Source of the DNA: Begonia masoniana
Taxonomy: Eukaryota; Streptophyta; Magnoliopsida; Cucurbitales; Begoniaceae
Assembly: GCA_022432975.1 (NCBI GenBank)
Contig: CM039502.1
Span: 28,311,205 to 28,375,204, forward strand
DNA length: 64,000 nucleotides
Reading direction: 5' to 3'
This document shows, piece after piece, positions 1-9,840 of this stretch. Within the stretch, counting starts at the first letter, position 1. Every line of letters begins with the position of its first letter. The position numbers and the translations under genes are program-made. The notes under the pieces were generated by a model. The model saw only the letters and a list, made by a program, of their open reading frames with translations. It had not been told where the DNA came from and made no database searches.

Positions 1-1543
1 TGGAGCTGAGAGCAGTCTCAATGCGGTCAATAGAAGCCTTCAGCTCATTATACTGAGTCTCACTCATCGAAAATCTCCTCTGATAAGTTAGAGGAGTGGC
101 AGGTGGTACTGAGGGAATGGGTGAGAATACTGGTACTTGAGGAGTGAGGGGGATAGGTGGAAGGGCAGGTAGTGAAGGCATCAAAAGTGCAGGTGAAGGA
201 GGTGAAGGGATTGGGACTTGAGAAGCAGTTGGACTTGGAGGAGGTAATTGGACTGAAGGAGGTGGTTGGACTGGTGATGGAGGAGCAATATCCTGTTGGA
301 CTGGAGATGGAGGAGCAATATCCTGTTGGACTGGAGATGGAGGAGAAGGAGGCAGAGCCGGTAATAGAAGGGCAAGTGGAGGAGATGGAGGATTCTCTGG
401 AAGGGGTTGAGGCACAGATGAAGGAGTAGAGATTACCTCTGAAACATGGGCTCTAGAGATAGGGGCACAACGCCTTCGCACTAGAGGAGGAGGTTGGAAG
501 CTAGAAGCCTGAGATTGAGAAGGAAAATTACCAAAAGCAGGTATCTCAGAGTCATCCCCTCCTTCAGCAGTGGACTCCTCTAGCAAGATAAGTTGTCTCT
601 TCCCCTTTTTGGCAACTGCGGCCTTAGCAGTATTTCTCTTAGGAACATTCAAAACAAACTCCCTTGTTCTTGTTCTCTTTATTCCCATTTTGCTCAGAGT
701 GGTCTTGGAATAATAACTTGTGGGTTGAAGACGAAAGGGGTCCTCATCCTCTGGAAATACAACATCAAGTTGCATAAATATCCTCATGAGAAGCAGGTTG
801 TAGGGAAAGGAGGTAGCCCTGGATGTCACAGCCTGAATCATCCTTCGAACCACAACATATCCAAGATTGAAGGGGGCCTTTTGGAACAGTGCAAACAGAA
901 CAAAAAGCTCCATGGCACTCACCTCATCATGGTGACCACCCTTAGGGACAATATTGTACTCTATCATCTGATGAAATAGCCTGGCTCTTGCAGTCAGGTG
1001 TTTGCCTTTAAGAGGGTCAGGGGTATGGTTTGGGTCTAGAACTATAAGCTGTAGAAAACTGAGACCCTCAGAGGTACCAAAGAAAGGAGGCTCAGAGTCG
1101 GTCATATACTGGTAAGGGCGGCTATCTAAATGGGAGCACTCCAAAAGGGCATTTATGACCTGGGGGGTAATCTCTATATGTTTGTTATACACATAGCTCC
1201 TTATAATAGAGAAATCCGAAGTAAAACTCATATTTGCATAGAACATTCTGATTGCCTCAAGGTAATAGTATGATTCTACTTCAAATAAACCTAATAACCC
1301 GAGATCCTTCAAGGGTTTTATAATATTCATTCCTGCTAAATCATCAAAGTAAATCTCTCGACTGGGGATTAAAGTTTTGTACCTATAGTCGTCATGGTAC
1401 CTTAACTCAGCAGCCTTAGAGAGAAAGAAGAGAGATGGCCACTCTTTGGCACGAGGAATCTCTCGGGGAGGACGTGATGATACTTTGGCCTTCTTCTTGG
1501 CCGGTTCCTTAGCAGCGCGAGAAGATGAACCCGGAAACTCCAT
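1..1543 (-). CDS. env-like / putative plant transposon-domain ORF, open at window edge
   Basis: A continuous minus-strand frame of 514 codons starts at ATG 1543-1541 and meets no stop before base 1. The N-terminus is basic (about residues 10-22, rich in K and A). A globular region follows (about 30-280, starting near REIPRAKEWPSLFF), which resembles the plant transposon-associated domain often annotated in env-like ORFs of copia elements. The C-terminal half is a proline/serine-rich stretch with repeated PPSPVQ-type units (about 380-480). No signal peptide or clear membrane segment is visible in the part seen. It sits downstream of pol in the same orientation, the position of the Sirevirus extra ORF. 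It is intact although gag and pol beside it are broken. Family assignment rests on recognition, not a search. Confidence 0.65.
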   Translation of the reverse strand, partial: MEFPGSSSRAAKEPAKKKAKVSSRPPREIPRAKEWPSLFFLSKAAELRYHDDYRYKTLIPSREIYFDDLAGMNIIKPLKDLGLLGLFEVESYYYLEAIRMFYANMSFTSDFSIIRSYVYNKHIEITPQVINALLECSHLDSRPYQYMTDSEPPFFGTSEGLSFLQLIVLDPNHTPDPLKGKHLTARARLFHQMIEYNIVPKGGHHDEVSAMELFVLFALFQKAPFNLGYVVVRRMIQAVTSRATSFPYNLLLMRIFMQLDVVFPEDEDPFRLQPTSYYSKTTLSKMGIKRTRTREFVLNVPKRNTAKAAVAKKGKRQLILLEESTAEGGDDSEIPAFGNFPSQSQASSFQPPPLVRRRCAPISRAHVSEVISTPSSVPQPLPENPPSPPLALLLPALPPSPPSPVQQDIAPPSPVQQDIAPPSPVQPPPSVQLPPPSPTASQVPIPSPPSPALLMPSLPALPPIPLTPQVPVFSPIPSVPPATPLTYQRRFSMSETQYNELKASIDRIETALSS

Positions 1544-1765
1544 TGAAGGAATAGGACTTGCGAGAGAGAGAGAACTGGTAGGGCAGGGGTTTTCAGAAAG
1601 AGCGCGAAATGTGAAGCGTCTTTGAGAAGAAACAGAGTTTAAAAAGAGTAGGGCATCACCCGATGAGATGAAGTCACACGTGTACGACCATTAGTTCGAT
1701 GGGTCACACGTGTCGGAAGATTGAAAGTACATCATCCGATTCCTACCGATAGATGTGCATCTTTC

Positions 1766-1893
1766 GATGCCCATTTGAACAACACTGCTTCTACCGATGC
1801 ATATGCATCTTCCGATGCCCATTGAACAACACTGCTTCTACCGATGCATATGCATCTTCCGATGCCCATTGAACAACATTGCTTCTACCGATG
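1766..1893. repeat. 47-bp tandem repeat with 14-bp palindrome
   Basis: About 2.7 units of a 47-bp repeat lie between pol and the env-like ORF of the Sirevirus (spacer 1544-1948). Each unit carries the perfect palindrome GATGCATATGCATC followed by TTCCGATGCCCATTG. Nothing else is recognised in the spacer; whether it contains a promoter for the extra ORF is unknown. Confidence 0.8.
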
Positions 1894-1948
1894 CCCTCAC
1901 AACTAAAAACAGCTCTATTACACAAGATTCACCAACAGAGAAATAATC

Positions 1949-2935
1949 TTAGTTTTTATCTACCCGAATGAGGCCTAACCTTATTCTAATATTATTGAAA
2001 GATTTTTCATCCAAAGGCTTGGTAAAGATGTATGATTGTTGGTCTGCTGAATTAACAAATTCTAAGGATATATCTCCTCTTTGAACATGATCACGAATGA
2101 AATGATATCTAACATCAATATGCTTAGTTCTAGAGTGCTGGATAGGATTTTTGGAAATGTTAATTGCACTGGTGTTTTCACACCAAATAGGAATCCTATC
2201 ATAAAACAGATTATAGTCTTCTAGAGTTTGCTTCATCCAGAGCATTTGTGCACAGCAACTGCCTGCAGCAATATATTCACTCTCAGCAGTTGACAATGCA
2301 ACAGAGTTCTGTTTCTTAGAGTACCAGGAAACAAGAGATTCACCAAGGAATTGACAGGTTCCACTGGTGCTTTTCCTATCTATTAGACTTCCAGCATAAT
2401 CAGAATCTGAGTATCCGATTAGATCGAAAGAAGTACCTTTAGGATACCATAACCCTAAGTCAGGAGTTCCACTTAAATATTTAAAAATCCTTTTTACAAC
2501 AGTTAAATGAGACTCCTTAGGGGCAGCTTGAAATCTAGTACAAAGACAAATACTAAATAGAATATCTGGCCTACTAGCAGTCAGATATAACAAGGATCCA
2601 ATCATGCCACGATATTTCTTAATGTCCACACATATACCATTTTCATCTTTGTCCAATTTGGTTGTGGTACTCATTGGAGTTCTAGAAGATTTGACAGATT
2701 CTAAACCAAATTTCTTTAGAAGTTCCTTGATGTATTTTTCTTGACAGAAGAAAATTCCATCAGGAGATTGACTAATCTGAAATCCTAAGAAGAATTTTAA
2801 CTCCCCCATCATACTCATCGCAAATTCACTTTGCATGAGGGAGGAAAATTCATTACACTTGTTGACATTAGTTGATCCAAAAATAATGTCATCAACATAA
2901 ATTTGTACTAACAGAATATCCTTATCCTGTTGCAT
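1949..2935 (-). pseudogene. Sirevirus pol 3' part: reverse transcriptase end and RNase H
   Basis: The frame begins with the copia RT active-site region (YVDDIIFGS) and continues through the RT thumb and connection into RNase H (DSDYAG, SWYSKKQNSVALSTAESEY, TKHIDVRYHFIRD). This is the C-terminal third of a copia polyprotein. It is out of frame with the upstream integrase-RT frame, which overlaps it at 2908-2935, so a frameshift separates the two RT halves just before the catalytic YVDD. It ends about 0.4 kb before the extra ORF. Confidence 0.9.
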
Positions 2936-4602
2936 GGAAACAGAGTTGAGTCGGTGTTACCCTTTTTGAAATTCCTTTCCTCAAGGAAGTTCCTCAACCT
3001 ATCATACCAAGCTCTAGGAGCCTGTTTAAGTCCATAAAGTGCATTCTTAAGTCTATACACATAATCAGGTTTTTCAAAATCTTCAAATCCTAAGGGCTGC
3101 TCTACATAAACTTCTTCCTGAATATACCCATTTAAGAAAGCACTCTTCACATCCATTTGGAAGAGTGTGAAGTTTTTGTAGCAAGCATAGGCTAAGAGCA
3201 TCCTAATTGATTCTAATCTAGCAACAGGTGCAAAGGTTTCCTCAAAATCTATTCCTTCTTCTTGATTGTAACCTTTAGCAACTAGTCTAGCCTTATTTCT
3301 AACAACAATCCCATTTTCATCTAGTTTATTCTTATAAACCCATTTTGTTCCAATAATGGGATGATCCTTAGGCCATGGAACAAGTTCCCATACCTTGCTT
3401 TTTTCAAATTGATTTAGCTCCTCTTGCATAGCTAAAATCCAATTCTCATCATTCTCGGCCTCTTCAAACTTCTTAGACTCTATTTGAGAGATAAATGCCA
3501 CATTGGCACAGAGATTCCTAAGAGAGGATCTAGTCTTAACTCCTAGAGAAGAATCACCTAAGATTTCATCTATTGGATGGTTTCTGACATATTTCCAATC
3601 TCTAGGGAGAGTAGGATTTTCATCCTTGACAGGAACAATATCTAGAGAAGTAGATGAGGGTTCTAAGGATTTTTCTACTTGTAGTGAATCTGAGGGTTTT
3701 TCTAAGGAAAGAGAGTCCAAATGATTTTCCAAAGTGACATCCTCATCCACATTGATTGTGGGTTGATGGGACTCATCAAAGTTAACATGAACTGTTTCCT
3801 CTACAACTAGAGTTCTCCTATTGAATACTCTATATGCTTTACTAGTAAGAGAATAACCAAGAAAAATTCCAAGATCAGATTTGGAATCGAATTTTCCTAA
3901 GTTATCCTTAGTGTTGAGAATAAAGCATTTACTACCAAAGGCTCTAAAGTATTTAACAGAAGGTGTTTTTCCATGCCAAAGCTCATATGGAGTTCTCTCA
4001 AGAATAGGTCTTATAGAGACCCGATTTAGCACATAGCAAGCAGTAGCAACAGCTTCAGCCCAGGAATACTTAGGAAGGGAATTTTCATTAAGCATGGTTC
4101 GGGCAAGCTCTTGGAGAAACCTATTTTTCCTCTCAACAACACCATTTTGCTGAGGGGTTCTAGGAGAGGAGGAATTGTGCTCAATTCCATACTTGAGATA
4201 CAAGAGTTCAAATCTCTCATTTTCAAATTCTCCACCATGATCACTACGAATAGCAACAATGGTGAGTTCCTTTTCATTTTGAACTCTTTTCCTAAAGCTA
4301 GAAAAGGTATCAAAAGTCTCATCCTTAGACTTCAGAAAGAATACCCAGGTGAATCTAGGGAAGTCGTCAACAATGACATAAGCATAAAATTTTCCACCTA
4401 GACTAGCTATATTGGAAGGACCGAAGAGGTCCATGTGGAGAAGTTGGAGAGGCTTGGAAGTTGAAATTGCATTCTTCGATGCAAAGGAACTTTTGATCTG
4501 CTTACCCATTTGGCAGGCTTCACAGACCTTATCCTTTTCAAAAGATATCTTAGGAATCTCTCTAACTAAATTATCCTTAGTAATCTTAGCTAAGGTATCC
4601 AT
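2908..4602 (-). pseudogene. Sirevirus pol middle: pre-integrase zinc finger, integrase, RT N-terminal half
   Basis: It encodes the end of the GAG-pre-integrase domain ([14 protein letters not shown]), the integrase core ([29 protein letters not shown]) and the first half of RT ([36 protein letters not shown]). This is standard copia order, with integrase before RT. A TAA at its 5' end separates it from the upstream frame ending YRRLGH, and a frameshift ends it near 2930. The host-encoded function would be cDNA integration and synthesis, but the frame is broken. Confidence 0.9.
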
Positions 4603-5035
4603 TTATACATGTCCTAATCTCCTATACCAAATCCAGCTATCATTAGAGGAATTAACAGTAAAACATTTCTCATTATTACAAACAATATTATCTAAGTCAA
4701 TAATATAGATATTTTCTTTCCTAAAGCCAGTAAACAGAATTTTGTCATTTGCAGCATCTTTAATTATGCAGGAATTTGACTTAAAGGTCACCTTATATCC
4801 TTTATCACATAACTGGCTAATACTAAGTAAATTATGCTTCAATCCATCAACTAATAACACATTCTCAATAACAGAATTAATACTGTTACCTATATTGCCT
4901 ATGCTAACAATCTTGCCCTTTTGGTTTCCCCCAAAAGTAACACTGCCATTTTTCTTGTTGACAATAGCAAACTTGGTTGAGTCTCCCGTCATATGTCTTG
5001 AACATCCACTGTCAAGATATCACTGATTCTTTCTG
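4603..5035 (-). pseudogene. Sirevirus pol: protease-end / GAG-pre-integrase segment
   Basis: The frame carries CSRHMTGD just downstream of where the copia protease D-S-G site lies, then GGNQKGKIV and VLLVDGLKHNLLSISQLCDKGYKV, which are hallmarks of the region between aspartic protease and pre-integrase zinc finger. The D-S-G triad sits around 5000-5035 next to a break. The frame runs into the TAA at 4603-4605 just after YRRLGH. Confidence 0.85.
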
Positions 5036-5157
5036 GGAGAGCAGTCAACCTGCAAAATAGTGATCAAACAGTCTTCTTAGGTACCCAAATCTTTTGGGTC
5101 CTAATGTTAGTTTTGGTCCCTTTGGGAAACCATTGCAACTTACTACCAGTTTTCATA

Positions 5158-5712
5158 TTATTTATTTTTAAAGGACTTATGTCCTACTTCATTACAGGTA
5201 TGGCAAGTAGTCGGTTTGACAAAGACATTCTTAAAAACTTTTCTCTTATTGAACTTATCATAGCCTAAATCTGCTTTATCATGAGTAGCTCTATGATTCC
5301 CTATTAGCAATGTTAAGTTCTTGCTACCATTTGAGAACCAGAGAACAAGTTTATTCAAAGATTCATTTGTCTTCTTAAGTTCAGTAATTTCTTTTACATG
5401 CAAGTTCACTTCTTTAGCATGCTTCTCAATTAGACTTGCATTTTCCTTTTTCAGTGTATTGTACTTAGCCTTTAACATGCCAAATTGTTTAACTAAATCG
5501 TTAAAGGCATCAACCATATCCCCATCATCATCAGACTCACTTTCACAAGAAGAAATGCTAACCTCATTATCGTGAGCCATGAAGCAGAGGTTAGCTACTT
5601 CCTCATTTTCTGAAGAGGAGGTGTTGCCTTCACTGTCATCCCAAGTGGCCTTCATAGCCTTCTTCTTAAATTTCTTGGGATATTTCTTGGCCTGTGGACA
5701 ATCTGCCTTCAT
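5158..5712 (-). pseudogene. Sirevirus gag C-terminal part with zinc knuckles
   Basis: The first knuckle (CFGCGKPGHMKADC) straddles the frame start near 5700-5745. A lysine-rich stretch and an acidic serine-rich stretch (SEGNTSSSENEE, SESDDDGDMVD) follow, then a predicted coiled coil (LKAKYNTLKKENASLIEKH) and a second partial knuckle (CHTCNEVGHKS) near the end. A long gag tail with a coiled coil and a second knuckle is a Sirevirus feature. It is frameshifted relative to the gag frame upstream. Confidence 0.85.
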
Positions 5713-5790
5713 GTGGCCAGGCTTGCCACACCCGAAGCATGTGATTTCTTTCTCCTTATGAGATTTCTCACCCTTTGGAAATCTTCTTCC

Positions 5791-6617
5791 CTACATTCTT
5801 TTTCTCTGAAGGAATTTGCTAAACCTCCTTGTAATGAGGGCTATATCCTCATCATCTTCTTCTACTTCTTCTTCAGATTCTTCATTTTTGCTTGAAGAGG
5901 CTTTCAGAGCGATATCCTTCTTTTTGTTGATCTCCTTTTCTTTGAGATCTTCCTTATCATTGGCCCTCATGGTTATCTCATGACTCATCAGAGAGCCAAT
6001 GAGCTCTTCCAGCTTGAGCACCTTTAGATCCCGAGCTTCTTGTATTGCTGTCACCTTTGGTTGCCAGGCTCTGGGTAGGCATCTCAAAATTTTTCTTACC
6101 TGTTCTTCACCTGAGTAAATCTTACCGAGAGCTTTTAAACCATTAGTAATGTTAGTGAAACGAGTAAACATAGATGAAATAGACTCATCCTTTAACATGG
6201 TAAAAAGTTCATACTCGTGAACTAACATATTTAACTTGCTCTCTTTCACCTAATTTGTGCCCTCGTGTGTGACCTCTAATAAGTGCCAAATCTCTTGGGC
6301 ACTCTCACACCCTTGTACTCTATTAAATTTGTCTCTATTCAGAGCACAGTACAGGGTGTTTATAGCCTTGGCATTTAAGCTCAAGTTCTTTTTATCTGTA
6401 TCATTTAGTTCATGTGAAGCTTTGGGATCTTCACACCATTCTCTGTTTTGACAGCAATGTAATGACCATTTTCTATGTTATTCCATAGTTCATAGTCCAC
6501 AGCTTGAACGAATATTCTCATTCTGGACTTCCAGTAGACATAATCACTCCCATCGAAGAAAAGAGGTCTATTTGTTGCTTGACCTTCTATTTGTGTGGTG
6601 TTAGTGTTGAATGCCAT
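5791..6617 (-). pseudogene. Sirevirus gag N-terminal part
   Basis: Translation would start at ATG 6617-6615 (MAFNTNTTQIEG), with the copia gag signature FFDGSDYVYWKSRMRIFVQ. A frame break near 6405-6440 and another near 6249 divide it. The remainder (5791-6249) has the gag helical domain (MLVHEYELFTMLKDESI, LRCLPRAWQPKVTAI) and the Sirevirus-type tail ITRRFSKFLQRKR. Packaging function is expected for the family but the frame is not intact. Confidence 0.85.
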
Positions 6618-6671
6618 TGTGAAAATATATAACACAGAGTGTTTAAACACAGCTTAGACAATGATAACCTT

Positions 6672-6683
6672 GCTCTGATACCA
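6672..6683 (-). promoter_or_regulatory. Primer-binding site of the Sirevirus (tRNA-iMet)
   Basis: On the minus strand TGGTATCAGAGC lies 2 bp inside the 5' LTR end. It is complementary to the 3' end of plant initiator tRNA-Met, the usual copia primer. Confidence 0.9.
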
Positions 6684-6685
6684 AT

Positions 6686-8058
6686 TGTAGGATCGAGATT
6701 TTCTAAGAGGGGGGTGAATTAGACCTCTTTAAATTTTCTTAATTACTAACTACAAGCAGTCAACCAGTAAATATAAATAGAGAGATAGAGAGAAAAATCA
6801 ACACACAGATTTTTACGTGGTTCGGCCAAAGCTTGCCTACATCCACGCTTCAAGGTTCACTCCTTGAAGATCCTTAACCTTCTCCTCAGTGAGAAAAACA
6901 GATCGGAATTCCGGGCTTCGATCAACTGCCTTTACAATTCTTGATTATTCTTCACGGGCGATAATCCACTGCCTTATACAGATTTGAGTTTGTAATAATC
7001 AAAACGATCTAAACTCCCTCAAAGGTTAAATCTCAAGTTTAGGTTCGAGAGGAGTAGATGAAAATACAGAGTATGAATATTTTGCAGATTAGGGCTCAAG
7101 AATAAAATTCGCAAAAGTTGGATCTTCGTGCTCTAACCTTGGCTTAAATACTCTGTCTTATTTTCAGCTCAGAATTGAATGCTTCTTTCTTCAAATGGAA
7201 AATGTTACCGTTGGGAAGCATCCGTACTAGATCAGGTAGCCGTTGCCGTCTGTCGTCGCCATTAAAGTTCTGGAGTTAATGCTGAAAACGACGTCACTAT
7301 AGCTTCGCGGCTATTTTGAATTCTGGCAGAAGATCATCGGTGGAAGCAGCTTTAAAAGCTATCGGCATGAGTATCTTCAAAAACTCCATCGGTAGATGCA
7401 ACATGATAAGTCATCGGCAGATGCAAGTGTTTAAGTCCATCGGCAGATGCAAGCTTTGAAGTCCATCGGCAGATGCAAGCTTTGAAGTCCATCGGCAGAT
7501 GCAATCTTGGCAGCGCCATCGGCAGATGCATCTCCAAACACTATCGGCAGATGCAGCTTTAAAACGCGATCGGCAGAAACAGCTTCAAATGCCATCGACA
7601 GATACAACTTCAAATGCCATCGGCAGATACAGCTTCAAATGCCATCGGCAGATACAACTTCAAACGCCATCGGCAGATGCAGGCTTGAAGTTCCATCGGC
7701 AGATGCAAGTTGGTATGTCATCGGCAGAAGCATTCTTTTCTTTGTCGTTTAGCAATCGGTTTAAGGAACTCTTCTCTGTCGTTTAGTGATTGCCATCGGT
7801 ATGTGTTGCTTCAAATCCCATCGGCAGAAGCACTTTGAGACTCATCGGTAGATGTAACCTTTGAATAACTTATTTAGCCTTGTACACTTAACCCGATTCA
7901 TTAGACAACCAAAATACCATTTTCAAGGGTATTTCCACAGGATTAAAATCAATGCATAATTCAAAATTCTCATTTTATAAACATAATCAAATTACTTACT
8001 TATCATTCAAATACATCATCAAAAACATATTTAGACTTAAACTCTATTTAAGTCAACA
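6686..8058 (-). repeat. Sirevirus 5' LTR (1373 bp)
   Basis: Read on the plus strand it starts TGTAGGATCG and ends TTTAAGTCAACA, giving TG...CA termini. It adjoins the primer-binding site on the left and the disrupted gypsy frame on the right. The same termini and much of the sequence recur in the solo LTR at 43106-44573, which fixes both ends. The part at 7335-7870 is an array of short repeats (separate entry). Confidence 0.92.
7335..7870. repeat. Degenerate 25-30 bp array built on CATCGGCAGATG in the LTR
   Basis: The core ATCGGCAGATG or ATCGGCAGATAC recurs about 18 times, separated by variable CAAGCTTTGAAGTC-like spacers. The core is an interrupted palindrome (CATC-GGCA-GATG). In the minus-strand element this falls in the U3 part of the LTR. 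The short ORFs called here on both strands are artefacts of the array. Confidence 0.85.
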
Positions 8059-9676
8059 GTAACCCTGGAAGATCATCGAGAAAAATCTCCGAGAATTCCC
8101 TAACAATTAGAAGATCATCCAGTTTCAATCCATTAAGTAGCCGAGTATCAATCACCGCGGCCACAAAAATCGAACATCCATCTTTAAATTGTTCTCTAGC
8201 TAACATCGAATAAGTAGTAGGCAGCCCACTTAACCTATTCATCGCTTGAAAAGTGAACTCAACTTTGCTCGGGGGGCGGAAAGTCACCATCCCGAACCCG
8301 CAGTCAATCTTAGAACAATGGCGTGCAAGCCAATCCATCCCTAAAATAAGATCATACACCTCTATACCCATAACTATTAACCGGGCACAGAGGGTGTTGT
8401 TTCCCACAGAGACGACGTTTCCCTGGAAAACCCGATCAGACTGCAAAAGAGCTCCCGAAGGAAGCATCACTCTATACTCACACTCAGCCAACTCAGATAC
8501 TAGCCCCAATCTAATCATGCAAGCAGTTGAAATGAAGGAGTGCGTAGCTCCTGTATCTATCAGAGAAAATACTGGAACACCCATGACTAGAATAGTATCT
8601 GCTATGACAGATGGCTGTGCCTCGTCGTCGACATCACCAGGCTCAATAAATGCGAAGATCCTCGGCATAACTCGTCGCTGATCTCTGGCCTGTTGATTTC
8701 TGCCCGGCTGATTTCGGTCAAATAACGAACAGTTCATAACATAATGGCCAACCTCTCCGCACCTGAAACAGCTATTGGTGCCAAACCGACACTCGCCAAA
8801 ATGTTCTTTCTGGCACTTATGGCAAATAGGCTTCTGAGCAGCCCCTTGAACTTGCTTCCCTTTGCCCTGATCGTTTCTTCCTTCATGAGGCCTTTTGACA
8901 CCTCGTTGCTGTTGCTGTCCTCTGGGTTGCCAACCCCAATTCCGTACCTGAGGCTGGATCTCCCGAAAGAAGCCCTTAGCAGGCTCTCTCGGCTTAACGC
9001 AGGTCAACTCCGCAGCTTCGAACTCCAGAGCTCTTGCTGCAATTTCCTCATAGGGCACATCTAGAATACCGGATACTATAAGGTTCTTCCGAATCTCCCT
9101 GTTCAGTCCATCCATGAATTGTTGCACTTTGTCCTCATTATCACTGACTAGGTGCGGTGCAAACTTGGATAAAGCTTCAAACTTTCTAATATACTCTGCA
9201 ACCGTACTTGTCTGTTTCAATTGCGTAAACTCAGCTCTCTTTGCCGCCCTCACTGTACGGCTGAAATACTTATCAAAGAACACGGTCTTAAACCGTTCCC
9301 ACCTCATCATCGCCACGTCTGTCGTAGCCTTAACAGAATCCCACCATGACCGGGCATCCAATGCCAGGTGGAATGTGACGCACGCGACTTTCTCGGCATT
9401 GTCCACTTTGGCATACGCCAACATATCCTCCATTGTTCGAACCCACTCCTCGGCAATAGAGGGGTCCGTAGATTGCCCATTGAATATCGGAGGACTTAGC
9501 TTTTGAAATCTCTCCATGCTTTGACCATTAGGGACGACTATATCTTGGGCCCTCCGATTCTCACGAACTAGGTCCGCGATTTGTTGTGCTTGTCGATCCA
9601 TGTGTTGGGACTGACGATCGAGTAAGTCTGTCAGCCTATCTAAGGCATCGTCTCTGACGTCTCTACCTCGAACCAT
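8059..9676 (-). pseudogene. Gypsy G1 gag-protease, cut by the Sirevirus insertion
   Basis: The frame starts at ATG 9676 (MVRGRDVRDD). It encodes the retrotransposon gag domain (FNGQSTDPSIAEEWVRTME, FHLALDARSWWDS, FKTVFFDKYFSRTVRAAKR), a CCHC knuckle (CFRCGEVGHYVMNC) and the aspartic protease (FSLIDTGATHSFIS, LILGMDWLARH). The gypsy linker DDLPGL is reached just before the Sirevirus LTR at 8058, so RT, RNase H and integrase of this copy would lie beyond that element, left of the window. The part present is open, so the copy was fairly young when interrupted. Confidence 0.9.
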
Positions 9677-9823
9677 TTTCTACAAACTCCTATAAAAGTT
9701 AAACAAGTAGTCCTAAGAAATCGAATTAAAATAAAGCAATTAAACGTACTTACAGCTGATGAAGGATGTCCGCGTAGTGGCTGAGCAGTCATGCAGTCTA
9801 CAGAACCGTTTTTAAAACCTGGG

Positions 9824-9836
9824 GGCTCTGATACCA
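9824..9836 (-). promoter_or_regulatory. Primer-binding site of gypsy G1
   Basis: The minus-strand TGGTATCAGAGCC lies 4 bp from the LTR end at 9841 and is complementary to the initiator tRNA-Met 3' end. Confidence 0.88.
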
Positions 9837-9840
9837 TAAC

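Larger units (their letters stand above)
1..8058 (-). mobile_element. Sirevirus-type Ty1/copia retrotransposon, partial at left edge
   Basis: On the minus strand the order is 5' LTR (8058-6686), tRNA-Met primer-binding site, Gag with zinc knuckles, protease, integrase, reverse transcriptase, RNase H, then an additional open frame running off the left edge. The long Gag with an acidic/lysine-rich tail and two knuckle motifs, together with an ORF between pol and the 3' LTR, is the layout known for Sireviruses. The 3' LTR lies outside the window. The element interrupts the gag-protease frame of the gypsy element to its right, directly after the LTR end CA at 8058, so it is younger than that element. 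Gag and pol carry several frameshifts and stops, so it is not autonomous. Confidence 0.85.

Noticed and set aside
157..979. Plus-strand ORFs of 90 and 128 codons
   Set aside because: Shadows of the minus-strand env-like ORF, reading its proline-rich repeats on the wrong strand.
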